Shown here one piece after another: positions 9,756 to 17,472 of a DNA stretch of 64,000 nt. The translations under genes and the position numbers were made by a program. This stretch comes from Sphingobacterium lactis. GTDB lineage: Bacteria > Bacteroidota > Bacteroidia > Sphingobacteriales > Sphingobacteriaceae. The notes beneath the pieces are model-generated. The model had not been told where the DNA came from. It made no database searches and saw nothing but the letters and a program-made list of their open reading frames with translations. Each line of letters opens with the position of its first letter. Positions within the stretch are counted from its first letter, which is position 1. Location of the stretch: the NCBI RefSeq assembly GCF_011046555.1, contig NZ_CP049246.1, positions 2,232,001 through 2,296,000 of the forward strand, given 5' to 3'.

Positions 9756-10588
9756 AACAATTATTTGATGAACTGTCATTTTCCGTGAGTAAAATGACCA
9801 CCAATACATACAGCACAAGTTTTTCTTTGGGGATCCTTGCGCTGAAGCCAACGATTCGCTCCGCGGTATATGCCATCTACGGATATGTACGGCTTGCGGA
9901 TGAAATCGTAGATAGTTTCCATGGGTATGATAAACATCGCTTGCTGCGCAGGTTGCGTATTGAAACCGATGAGGCTATACAGGAGGGTATATCGTTAAAT
10001 CCGATCATGAATGCCTTTCAGGCTACGGTCAATAATTTTAAGATTGACAGGGAATTGATCGAGCAATTTCTGCACAGCATGGAAATGGATCTGGCTAAGA
10101 TCGATTACAATTCGGACCTCTATAAGGAGTACATCCACGGGTCGGCTGAGGTAGTCGGACTGATGTGCCTGCAGGTTTTTCTGGATGGCGATCGCGAGAA
10201 ATTTGCTGAATTGAAGCCATACGCCATGAAACTGGGATCCGCATTCCAAAAGATTAATTTCTTGAGGGACCTGAAGGATGATTACCATATCCTCGGACGT
10301 ACCTATTTTCCCAATATTGATATGGCAACATTTGATAATGCCGTGAAACAGCAAATAGAACAGGAAATAGGAGAAGAGTTCCGTCAAGCGTTGATCGGCA
10401 TTAAAAAATTGCCGAGTTCATCCATTTTCGGTGTTTACCTAGCCTACAAATATTACCTCTCGCTATTCTATAAAATTAAGCGTAAATCTTCGAAAGATAT
10501 CATTAACAATAGGGTTCGGGTGGCGAATACGGAGAAGGCTTATGTGGCATTCAAAAGTTATGTGCGGTATAAAACAGCATTTCTCTAA
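9752..10588 (+). CDS. crtB: Phytoene synthase
   Basis: A 278-residue squalene/phytoene synthase that condenses two geranylgeranyl diphosphates into phytoene. Both Asp-rich substrate/Mg-binding motifs are present: DEIVD at residues 50-54 and DLKDD at 173-177 within INFLRDLKDDYHILGRTYFP. Length and spacing are normal. It overlaps crtI by 4 bp and the next gene by 1 bp (TAATG), which indicates translational coupling. Confidence 0.95.
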   Translation: MKQLFDELSFSVSKMTTNTYSTSFSLGILALKPTIRSAVYAIYGYVRLADEIVDSFHGYDKHRLLRRLRIETDEAIQEGISLNPIMNAFQATVNNFKIDRELIEQFLHSMEMDLAKIDYNSDLYKEYIHGSAEVVGLMCLQVFLDGDREKFAELKPYAMKLGSAFQKINFLRDLKDDYHILGRTYFPNIDMATFDNAVKQQIEQEIGEEFRQALIGIKKLPSSSIFGVYLAYKYYLSLFYKIKRKSSKDIINNRVRVANTEKAYVAFKSYVRYKTAFL

Positions 10589-11049
10589 TGAAGGTATTTC
10601 TATTGGTTATGGCGCTCCACATCTTCCGAATCGGCGGAATGAACGATCCTGTTTTGGATCGGGTTCGCTCGCATTATGGCGAACTGGCATCGAATAAGGC
10701 CATCTGTATGGAATTGAATCAGGCATTGACAGTTTCCCAAAGGACATCAACTATCCACTTGGGCTATCTTGGAGCCGTGCAGACCATTATGGCCAACCAT
10801 ACCGCAAATCCGATCAATAAATTGAAGACCTTCAAAAAGGGACGGCAGCTTATTGAAGAGTCTATTCAGCTGGATCCGAAAAATGCAGAATTGCGCTTTA
10901 TCCGGCTATCGATTCAGAAAAAAGCACCATCTTTTCTGGGTTACCGAGGGAATATTGCAGAGGATGTGGCATTCCTTCGGAAATATAAGGAGACTATTGC
11001 CTCCCAGATGGTGCGAAAGAACGTAAATGAATTATTGGCAGAAAAATAA
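10588..11049 (+). CDS. Uncharacterised protein of the carotenoid operon
   Basis: A 153-residue protein with a hydrophobic N-terminus (about 1-17) that could be a signal peptide or anchor. A helical region follows with a TPR-like segment (GRQLIEESIQLDPKNAELRF). Its start codon overlaps the crtB stop, and crtZ begins 12 bp downstream, so it is clearly part of the pathway operon. No enzyme motif is seen. It might be a membrane scaffold or periplasmic factor for pigment assembly, but that is only inferred from position and the TPR-like repeat. Confidence 0.75.
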   Translation: MKVFLLVMALHIFRIGGMNDPVLDRVRSHYGELASNKAICMELNQALTVSQRTSTIHLGYLGAVQTIMANHTANPINKLKTFKKGRQLIEESIQLDPKNAELRFIRLSIQKKAPSFLGYRGNIAEDVAFLRKYKETIASQMVRKNVNELLAEK

Positions 11050-11061
11050 GAGTAGGGAATT

Positions 11062-11520
11062 ATGAATATTGTTATCATGCTTATCACATTTCTCCTGATG
11101 GAAGGCGCAACCTGGCTGATTCATAAATACGTCATGCATGGATTTCTCTGGCTACTCCACAAAGATCATCACGACCATAGTAATCCTGGCGTCCTGGAAA
11201 ACAATGACTATTTCTTCGTCATATTTGCCATCCCGACCATTATCTTGATGTATTTTGGATCACTTCGCGATTACAATTACCTGTTCTTTATCGGGCTGGG
11301 GATCATGCTCTACGGTGTTGCGTACTTCTTTATTCACGATATTTTTATCCATCAGCGGATAAAGATTCTTTCTGACACAAAGAATCCCTATTTCCTGGCT
11401 TTACGAAGAGCGCATAAACAACACCATAAACATTTGGGGAAGGAAGAAGGGGAGTGTTTCGGATTTCTCTATGTGCCGATGAAATATTTTAAAATGTACT
11501 TTAACAACAGCCGAAAATGA
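11062..11520 (+). CDS. crtZ: Beta-carotene hydroxylase
   Basis: A 152-residue membrane di-iron hydroxylase of the fatty-acid-hydroxylase superfamily that adds hydroxyl groups to the beta-rings of beta-carotene, giving cryptoxanthin and zeaxanthin. The histidine clusters that hold the irons are present: HKYVMHG (from residue 21), HKDHHDH (from 33), HDIFIHQR and RAHKQHHKH. Several transmembrane segments separate them. It overlaps the lycopene cyclase gene by 4 bp. Confidence 0.93.
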   Translation: MNIVIMLITFLLMEGATWLIHKYVMHGFLWLLHKDHHDHSNPGVLENNDYFFVIFAIPTIILMYFGSLRDYNYLFFIGLGIMLYGVAYFFIHDIFIHQRIKILSDTKNPYFLALRRAHKQHHKHLGKEEGECFGFLYVPMKYFKMYFNNSRK

Positions 11521-12230
11521 TAGCGTATACCTATATCCTGGTTTTGTTTTTTACGGTCATTATCTGTTTCATTGCCTCTTTTGATCGTCGGATTCGTTTT
11601 GATAGGCATTTTCCAGCCTTTCTCAAAGCAGCCATCATCGTGGCCATTCCATTTATCCTATGGGATATTTGGTTCACCGACCATGGGGTTTGGTGGTTCA
11701 ATCTGGATTATACGCTGGGTTTGACCATCGGTGGTTTACCGCTGGAAGAATGGCTATTCTTTATATGCATACCGTTTTCCTGTGTGTTCACCTACTTCTG
11801 TTTTGAACGCTTTTTTAAACTGGATTGGGCAGCTGGATTTAACAACATCGTGGTTTTTATCACCGTGATTGTTTGTGCGGTGGTGGCACTGTTGCACCAT
11901 GATAAATTATATACATTGGTAACAGCAAGTATTACCGGGTTGTCGGTTATTTACCTGCATTTCGTGGCGCGTAAAGAGTGGATCGGTAAGGCGTCCTTGG
12001 TCTTTACGGTATTGATGCTTGGATTTTTTCCGGTCAATGGCGTGCTCACAGGGACGGGTTTGGAATCGCCCATCGTCAATTATAATCCGAAGGAATTTCT
12101 GGGAATCCGCTTGGGCACTATTCCCATTGAAGATGCGGTATATGGGTATACCCAATTTCTATGGGTTTTATTTTTCTTCAAAAAATTTATGCGGCAAGAT
12201 GAACGCAGGGAACAACATCATTTACATTAA
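11517..12230 (+). CDS. crtYcd: Lycopene beta-cyclase, fused CarR/CrtYcd type
   Basis: A 237-residue polytopic membrane protein made of two lycopene-cyclase (CarR) repeats. The first repeat carries GLPLEEWLFF (PLEE at about 75-78), and the second carries TIPIEDAVYGYTQF near the C-terminus. This paired PLEE/PIED layout is typical of fused heterodimer-type cyclases in Bacteroidota, which differ from CrtY/CrtL flavoproteins. It closes both ends of lycopene to form beta-carotene, the substrate of the neighbouring CrtZ. Confidence 0.9.
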   Translation: MIAYTYILVLFFTVIICFIASFDRRIRFDRHFPAFLKAAIIVAIPFILWDIWFTDHGVWWFNLDYTLGLTIGGLPLEEWLFFICIPFSCVFTYFCFERFFKLDWAAGFNNIVVFITVIVCAVVALLHHDKLYTLVTASITGLSVIYLHFVARKEWIGKASLVFTVLMLGFFPVNGVLTGTGLESPIVNYNPKEFLGIRLGTIPIEDAVYGYTQFLWVLFFFKKFMRQDERREQHHLH

Positions 12231-12252
12231 AAAGTAGGTAAGGGAAAAGGAT

Positions 12253-12774
12253 ATGGATAGGAATAAGGTGGTTTTGGTGGATGAAAATGATCGTCCGCTA
12301 CAGGAGATGGAGAAGTTGAAGGCGCATGAACTCGGGGAATTGCATAGGGCATTTTCCATCTTTATCTTTAATGATAGGGGGGAGCTCCTGCTGCAGCAGC
12401 GAGCTGCAGCCAAATATCACGGTGGTGGGCTGTGGACCAATACCTGTTGTTCCCATCCGCAATGGGGAGAGGATATTCTACACAGTGCCACGGAGCGGTT
12501 GGATTTTGAGATGGGCGTGCAGTGTCCTTTAAAATGGATTTTTGCCTTTACCTATCATGCTGAAGTAGAAAATGGATTGATCGAACATGAATTCGATCAC
12601 GTCTTCTTAGGTAACTTTAATGAGGATCCCATTGTCAATGTCGATGAGGTACAGGATTTCAGATGGGTGGATTTAGAAACGTTGGAAAAGGAAATGAAAG
12701 AATTTCCAGACCGCTTTACAGCCTGGTTCAAAATGGCATTGCCAAGAGTAATCGGACATTTAAAATGCAGTTGA
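12253..12774 (+). CDS. idi: Isopentenyl-diphosphate delta-isomerase, type 1
   Basis: A 173-residue Nudix-fold enzyme that interconverts isopentenyl and dimethylallyl diphosphate, supplying precursors for phytoene. The active-site Cys lies in the conserved TNTCCSHPQWGE segment, and the type-1 motif LLLQQRAAAKYHGGGLWTN precedes it. FTYHAEVENGLIEHEFDHVF carries the conserved E-x-E/D-H residues. It is 22 bp after the cyclase gene and is the last clear member of the carotenoid operon. Confidence 0.93.
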   Translation: MDRNKVVLVDENDRPLQEMEKLKAHELGELHRAFSIFIFNDRGELLLQQRAAAKYHGGGLWTNTCCSHPQWGEDILHSATERLDFEMGVQCPLKWIFAFTYHAEVENGLIEHEFDHVFLGNFNEDPIVNVDEVQDFRWVDLETLEKEMKEFPDRFTAWFKMALPRVIGHLKCS

Positions 12775-12847
12775 TTTGCCTTCATAAATAGAATCGTTTT
12801 CATCGAAACTATTTGATTTATATCGTGTTCTATTAAAAAGGAATATT

Positions 12848-13354
12848 ATGAACGACAATAAATTTGATCTTACAGAAGGTAGAGAAAAACTAAAGGAAAT
12901 TGTAGATAAAATCGATGTAGGTATGATCTGTACATTTCCAGAAAATTCAGATTATCCACATGGTGTGCCAATGAGTCGCCAGGAAGTCGACGATCAGGGC
13001 AATATCTGGTATATCTGTTCTGCAGATAGCGATACCCACAGGAATATTGAAAAGAATGACAAGGTTAGTTTGTTCTATGCTGATGCAAAGAACTATACTT
13101 TCCTGAGCATCAACGGTACGGCCACGCTTCTGCGTGATCAAGCCCGCATCGATAAATATTGGAACAAGTTTATGGAGTCCTGGTTCGAAAAAGGTAAAGA
13201 CGATCCCAATATCCGTTTGTTGCGTGTGGATCCGACCGATGCCCATTATTGGGATTCGGATTCCTCTAAAATCGGTACATTCTTTACCATGGTCAAAAAT
13301 ATGGTCACCGGAGACCATAGCGACTTGGGTAAGGAAGGCGATCTGAACGTTTAA
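12848..13354 (+). CDS. General stress protein 26-like flavin-binding protein (PNPOx fold)
   Basis: A 168-residue protein of the pyridoxamine-phosphate-oxidase-like split-barrel group. PHGVPMSRQEVDDQGNIWYI, KNDKVSLFYADAK and YTFLSINGTATLL are typical of the general stress protein 26 family that binds FMN or FAD. Enzymatic activity is usually not known for these proteins. It lies 73 bp after idi on the same strand and may have its own promoter. Confidence 0.85.
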   Translation: MNDNKFDLTEGREKLKEIVDKIDVGMICTFPENSDYPHGVPMSRQEVDDQGNIWYICSADSDTHRNIEKNDKVSLFYADAKNYTFLSINGTATLLRDQARIDKYWNKFMESWFEKGKDDPNIRLLRVDPTDAHYWDSDSSKIGTFFTMVKNMVTGDHSDLGKEGDLNV

Positions 13355-13641
13355 GAAAAAAAGCAAACTTCTTTTCATTTTAGAAGGTTAATAGGTCGGT
13401 GCTGTACAGCGTGAAGTCCCGTATTACGGAATTCTTAGCGTACATCTCCGGCCTTTTTTCATGGGCAAAATATCTTGTCTACTTGCATCACAAATTCGCT
13501 CGATCATTTCTAAATATTCTCATTCCGTATGACCATACAACCGGATGAAATCTTAATTTTCTCTTTCGTGAATCGTTTGATTAACAATAGTTTATTAAAT
13601 TTAGGTGGAATAACACGAAACATTCACATAACCGATATGTC

Positions 13642-14214
13642 ATGCATGAACTCTTGATTGCCAAAATTTCAACATACATCGACCTGAATGATCAGGACAA
13701 GCTGCTTATCCAAGAACTCTTTATTCCCAGGAAGATTCTAAAGAACGAGTATTTCCTCGTGGAGGGAAAAGTGTGTCATGAGGTTGCTTTCATCAATTCC
13801 GGTCTGTTCCGGTATTTTATCGATGTGGATGGCGATCCGAAAACCATTGCCTTTTCCAAGGAAAATGAATTCATGAGCAATTACGAAAGCTACCTGCCCA
13901 AGGAGCCTTCCACAAAGTATATTCAGGCATTGGAGGATGCCGAGCTATTGATCCTCCATCGTGATAATTTGGATAGGTTCTATGCGCAGGTTGCAGAAGG
14001 CGATCGCTTTGGCAGGAAGGTAATGGAGGAGCTTTTTGTGCATTACCTGAAAGCATTGGGAGCATTTTACACGGCAAGTCCGGAGGAGCGTTATCTCTCC
14101 CTGGTCAAGGATCAACCGGAGTTGTTGCAACGTATTTCCCAATACCATATTGCATCCTATTTGGGGATTCAACCACAGTCCCTTAGCCGAATCCGTGGAA
14201 GAATCGGCCTCTAA
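13642..14214 (+). CDS. Crp/Fnr-family transcriptional regulator
   Basis: A 190-residue regulator with an N-terminal cyclic-nucleotide-binding-like beta-barrel (about 20-120) and a C-terminal helix-turn-helix (QYHIASYLGIQPQSLSRIRGRI). This is the length of the short Bacteroidota Crp-like regulators. No Fe-S cysteine cluster is evident, so the signal is unknown. A second ATG five bases upstream is in another frame. The cupin gene follows after 57 bp and may be its target. Confidence 0.85.
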   Translation: MHELLIAKISTYIDLNDQDKLLIQELFIPRKILKNEYFLVEGKVCHEVAFINSGLFRYFIDVDGDPKTIAFSKENEFMSNYESYLPKEPSTKYIQALEDAELLILHRDNLDRFYAQVAEGDRFGRKVMEELFVHYLKALGAFYTASPEERYLSLVKDQPELLQRISQYHIASYLGIQPQSLSRIRGRIGL

Positions 14215-14271
14215 TTTCCGTTCTTAACTTGGGTGAATGAATAGGAACAGCTTTCGGGCTAACTTGCACCC

Positions 14272-14802
14272 ATGATAGCGAATAAGACAAAAGAAAATAT
14301 TGGGGTGCAGATTCTGCAATCCGCAGCAATGGGGGGTGACAGCGTCCTGGAATTTGTGATCAAACCTGGAGAGAAAACCCCAAAACATTATCACCGGATA
14401 TTTACGGAATCCTTTGAAATTCTTGCTGGCAGTCTCTGCATAGGTCTTGGAAAGACTGTACAGACCTACCACATAGGCGAAAAACTGGATATTCCACCTT
14501 ATTGCGTCCATTACTTCCATAATGTGTCGGAAGAAGATTGCCTAGTTCGGGTTACCGTGCAACCCGGAAACCTGAATTTCGAACGGGCCCTAAACCTATC
14601 CAAAAGCTTGGCTGCCGATGGTTTGGCGTCACCAGCGGGTACTCCTAAGCGGTTTAAGGACCTGGCGCTCTTTGTATTTCTCAATGATTCCCATTCGGTA
14701 GGGGTGTTGGGGGTGGTACAGCCTGTGCTGACTGCTGTAGCCAAGTGGCAGGTGAAGAATGGGTATTTGCAAAAGCTTCTCGATAACTATAAAATTACTT
14801 AA
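14272..14802 (+). CDS. Cupin-domain protein
   Basis: A 176-residue protein with a cupin beta-barrel in its first two-thirds. PGEKTPKHYHRIFTESFEILAG carries the metal-ligand histidines and glutamate (KHYHR...E), and IPPYCVHYFHN is the second cupin motif. The C-terminal third is helical and hydrophobic (VFLNDSHSVGVLGVVQPVL), perhaps a membrane-associated tail. It follows the Crp-like regulator in the same direction. Substrate unknown. Confidence 0.75.
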   Translation: MIANKTKENIGVQILQSAAMGGDSVLEFVIKPGEKTPKHYHRIFTESFEILAGSLCIGLGKTVQTYHIGEKLDIPPYCVHYFHNVSEEDCLVRVTVQPGNLNFERALNLSKSLAADGLASPAGTPKRFKDLALFVFLNDSHSVGVLGVVQPVLTAVAKWQVKNGYLQKLLDNYKIT

Positions 14803-14930
14803 GTTAAATAGTCTATTATCAAGTAATGTTAAGTAGAATTTAAATAAATATTATCTTATTGATTAATAGTAAAATTTTTAACAGTTAAAATTTACATTTA
14901 AGAAAACAAATCGTAACTTTATAAGGCATT

Positions 14931-15119
14931 TTGGGTGGTCTTAAAGTTTACGTTGTGGATTATTTCTATATCATTGGTGGTTTCCTGTTAATTCTAATTC
15001 TCTTACGGTTTACTAAGCTTCGTCAGCTTTTCTGTCACCATAAGTTTGTCGCAAGACGCGTCAATGGGCGGTACCCTGTCGGGGTATGCAAGAAATGCGG
15101 AAAGAAAACCTATAATTAG
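14931..15119 (+). CDS. Small membrane protein with a zinc-ribbon-like tail
   Basis: Up to 62 residues: one transmembrane helix (YIIGGFLLILILLRF) and a C-terminal CHHKF...VCKKCGKK pattern that could bind one zinc ion. There is no ATG start. TTG at 14931 or GTG at 14955 (giving 54 residues) are the options, and the GTG gives a protein beginning just before the helix. The surrounding DNA is AT-rich. The existence of the gene is plausible from the structured sequence but not certain. Confidence 0.5.
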   Translation: MGGLKVYVVDYFYIIGGFLLILILLRFTKLRQLFCHHKFVARRVNGRYPVGVCKKCGKKTYN

Positions 15120-15215
15120 AGGATTAACAATGTTAACCTGTTTTGTTGGGGCATATAAGAGGCTAAAAATTAAACTTAGTTGTAAATTATAAATTTTTGT
15201 CCCCAAATCTCGTTT

Positions 15216-15662
15216 TTACCTTTGTCTTCGGCTCTCTAAATACAGCGCATATGCCGTGTTTGAATTGTCGTAATTTTCTTCCAAATACCATTCCAGTCGC
15301 AATTTTGTGATTGTCTGATTGTTGAAACTTTCCCCATATAAGGACATGCTTTGATCATTTTCTTTGGACAGCCAATCCGCAAACTCTATTGCTGAGCTCC
15401 ACGAAGCAATGGTTTTATTTGCCCCCCAACCATCGTATACATCAGCCAGGAGGAAAAGACCATCTTTAATGAATAACCCCAATCCACAATAGTCTCTATG
15501 CGAGTAATAAAGTCCAGCCATCTCCGTTGGATTAAGCTTTAGCTTATCCGTGATCTTTAAGGCTAAGGTTTGTCCGTAAGGAGTGTTGTCCAATTCCTGA
15601 TAGTAATCCATTTCTCTTGCTGAAAGTGTTTCAATTTCTATTTTGGGGATTATGAGGTTCAT
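15216..15662 (-). CDS. Uncharacterised protein in the AT-rich segment
   Basis: A 148-residue soluble protein that I do not recognise. It begins MNLIIPKIEIETL and is rich in acidic and aromatic residues (LLADVYDGWG, EFADWLSKEND, LRLEWYLEEN). The size and composition recall immunity-type proteins, but no family motif supports that. It lies 63 bp downstream of the next gene on the same strand and is probably co-transcribed with it. Confidence 0.65.
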   Translation of the reverse strand: MNLIIPKIEIETLSAREMDYYQELDNTPYGQTLALKITDKLKLNPTEMAGLYYSHRDYCGLGLFIKDGLFLLADVYDGWGANKTIASWSSAIEFADWLSKENDQSMSLYGESFNNQTITKLRLEWYLEENYDNSNTAYALYLESRRQR

Positions 15663-15725
15663 GTGTTGGGTTTTTGGAATGTTAGAAATGAAATGATAAA
15701 ATAGATCTTGGCCAGTGTGTCCCTT

Positions 15726-16856
15726 TTATACGTTATATAAACTAAAACATCCGTAGTCTGTCCTTACACCTAATTTTTCTCCCACAAACTTAATTTCACA
15801 TTTTTTTCCAAGATGTTCAATCTTAAAACTGCTTAAAAGCTTTCTATTGGTAAAGTCAAAAACGTACGCAGTTACCCGTTGTAAAAGAACCAATTTTGTT
15901 TGGTCGGTATTGAAACAAAAGGCATTTACCTCCTTTGTAAATTCAGGAATTTCAAGTTCTTTCATTTCGATTTCTTTATTTGTAGAAAGGTCAAAATAGC
16001 GCATTCCCCAAGTTCCATATTGTTCTCTAACCACCAATAATTTGTTATCATTCGCAAATTCCAATTGAAAGACCATTTCGAACTTTCCATTTATTTTACT
16101 TAAAAGGTTTCCGTTCGTTGCGTCGATAATCTGAATTTCGCCAACCTGATTATGAAAGGCCAATAATTTTCCATCGTCGGATAACTTTCCGCAGAATGGC
16201 GTTGTTCCTTTTATCACTTCTACTTCGTATCCTGATGCGTGTATAATTTTGTTCAGATTATCCAATATGCACAGTTTTCCTAATGTTGCAAACGCTATTT
16301 TGTCTTTTGCAACGGATATAAAACTGTCAACATAACTTTTTTCCTGTCCTAAATTGTTAAACGTTCCATTTTCGATATCAAACTCATATATATAGTGGTC
16401 AAGATCTAAGATTAAAGAGTTCCTTTCTGCGCTGTATTCCATGTTCCAGGCTAATGACTTTGGTAATGCTATGGTTTTGAGGAGGGTTCCAAAGGTATCA
16501 ATCAGATTAATTGTGCCAACAGATTCAGCATTTTGCATTTTGTCTTCATAAACAAATATGCCAATCGGCGAATTCTCAAGAGCCAAAGCTCCAGTATACG
16601 CTCCGCCAATAAATTTATGCAGCGTTGGCTGTCCTATTTCGGCGTTTTCATTGTTTAAGACAAATCCTTTTTTCAAGGCTTCCCATTCCTTTTTGTAAAA
16701 ATTCTTCAAAGCTTCATCACGGCTTAAAAATTCCTTTTCGGTAGTTTTTAGCTTATTATCTTTTCCAGTTTCAGAAATAAGAATTTTGTCTTTTAAAGTG
16801 AGGTTTATTAGCTTATTTGAGTGCTTATCAATCAGTTTGTGGGTTATTTCTTTCAT
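15726..16856 (-). CDS. Uncharacterised beta-propeller-like protein
   Basis: A 376-residue protein with recurring strand-rich units of WD40/quinoprotein flavour (for example GKLSDDGKLLAFHNQVGEIQ and QLEFANDNKLLVVREQYG). It has no signal peptide, so it is probably cytoplasmic. The frame is open to 16922, but that start would be TTG. The ATG at 16856 (MKEITHKLIDK) is preferred. The gene is AT- and Lys-rich compared with its neighbours. Function unknown. Confidence 0.65.
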   Translation of the reverse strand: MKEITHKLIDKHSNKLINLTLKDKILISETGKDNKLKTTEKEFLSRDEALKNFYKKEWEALKKGFVLNNENAEIGQPTLHKFIGGAYTGALALENSPIGIFVYEDKMQNAESVGTINLIDTFGTLLKTIALPKSLAWNMEYSAERNSLILDLDHYIYEFDIENGTFNNLGQEKSYVDSFISVAKDKIAFATLGKLCILDNLNKIIHASGYEVEVIKGTTPFCGKLSDDGKLLAFHNQVGEIQIIDATNGNLLSKINGKFEMVFQLEFANDNKLLVVREQYGTWGMRYFDLSTNKEIEMKELEIPEFTKEVNAFCFNTDQTKLVLLQRVTAYVFDFTNRKLLSSFKIEHLGKKCEIKFVGEKLGVRTDYGCFSLYNV

Positions 16857-17103
16857 CTGTTTTGATTTTTCGGGTATTGGGAAATAAGGGGAAGTATTGT
16901 TAATTGCTAACCTAATGTACAAAAGTTTAGGGAATTAAATGGGGAAGGGGTGGTTTGGTGGAATTAGGATAGGTTTTAAGCGGAAGAGAACTTTGTGTCT
17001 AATTGCAGGTAGGCTTGAGGACTTTTCTGTTGTGGAGTAATTCAAAAAAAAGACTATAAAGAATTTAAGGTATCGACTCCAGTTTGAACTCGGTTTTAGC
17101 GGG

Positions 17104-17126
17104 CGGGATTGCCTACGGCGATCCCG
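17104..17126. repeat. Short palindrome
   Basis: Stem CGGGATTGCC / GGCGATCCCG (one G-T pair) with a 3-nt loop, nested inside flanking TTTTAGC and GCTAAAA. Only one copy was found in the window. Confidence 0.5.
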
Positions 17127-17141
17127 AATGGGGGGAGGCTA

Positions 17142-17270
17142 AAAGATAAATTAAAACCACGCTCGCAGGCTCGCTCGTTTTGTTGTTTATAGGGATTTGC
17201 TCAAACAAGTTTGGCAAACCCCTATAAACAACAAAAACCCGACTTAACAGTCGGGTTTTAATTTATCTTT
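17142..17270. repeat. Nested inverted repeats beside tRNA-Ser(GCT)
   Basis: The outer arms are a perfect 17-bp inverted repeat (17142-17158 and 17254-17270). Inside them is a 23-bp inverted repeat with one mismatch (17178-17200 and 17214-17236) around a 13-nt loop. The outer right arm touches the 3' end of the tRNA gene. Confidence 0.7.
17233..17260 (-). terminator. Terminator of tRNA-Ser(GCT)
   Basis: Stem ACCCGACT / AGTCGGGT with a 4-nt loop. On the minus strand it is followed by a T-run, starting 12 bp after the tRNA 3' end. Confidence 0.75.
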
Positions 17271-17358
<88 letters not shown>

Positions 17359-17372
17359 GGGTTTCGACAGTG

Positions 17373-17403
17373 CAAACATAACGCAAAAAAATCATTTCGC
17401 AAA
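17373..17403 (-). promoter_or_regulatory. Promoter of tRNA-Ser(GCT)
   Basis: TTTG, 19 bp, then TATGTTTG on the minus strand: an exact match to the Bacteroidota primary-sigma consensus, 15 bp before the tRNA. Confidence 0.75.
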
Positions 17404-17472
17404 GTCGATTTACGTAAAAATTGGCAATTTCTATGCTTTCCAGAGCAACCTTCTGACTACCAATTTGTTTTT

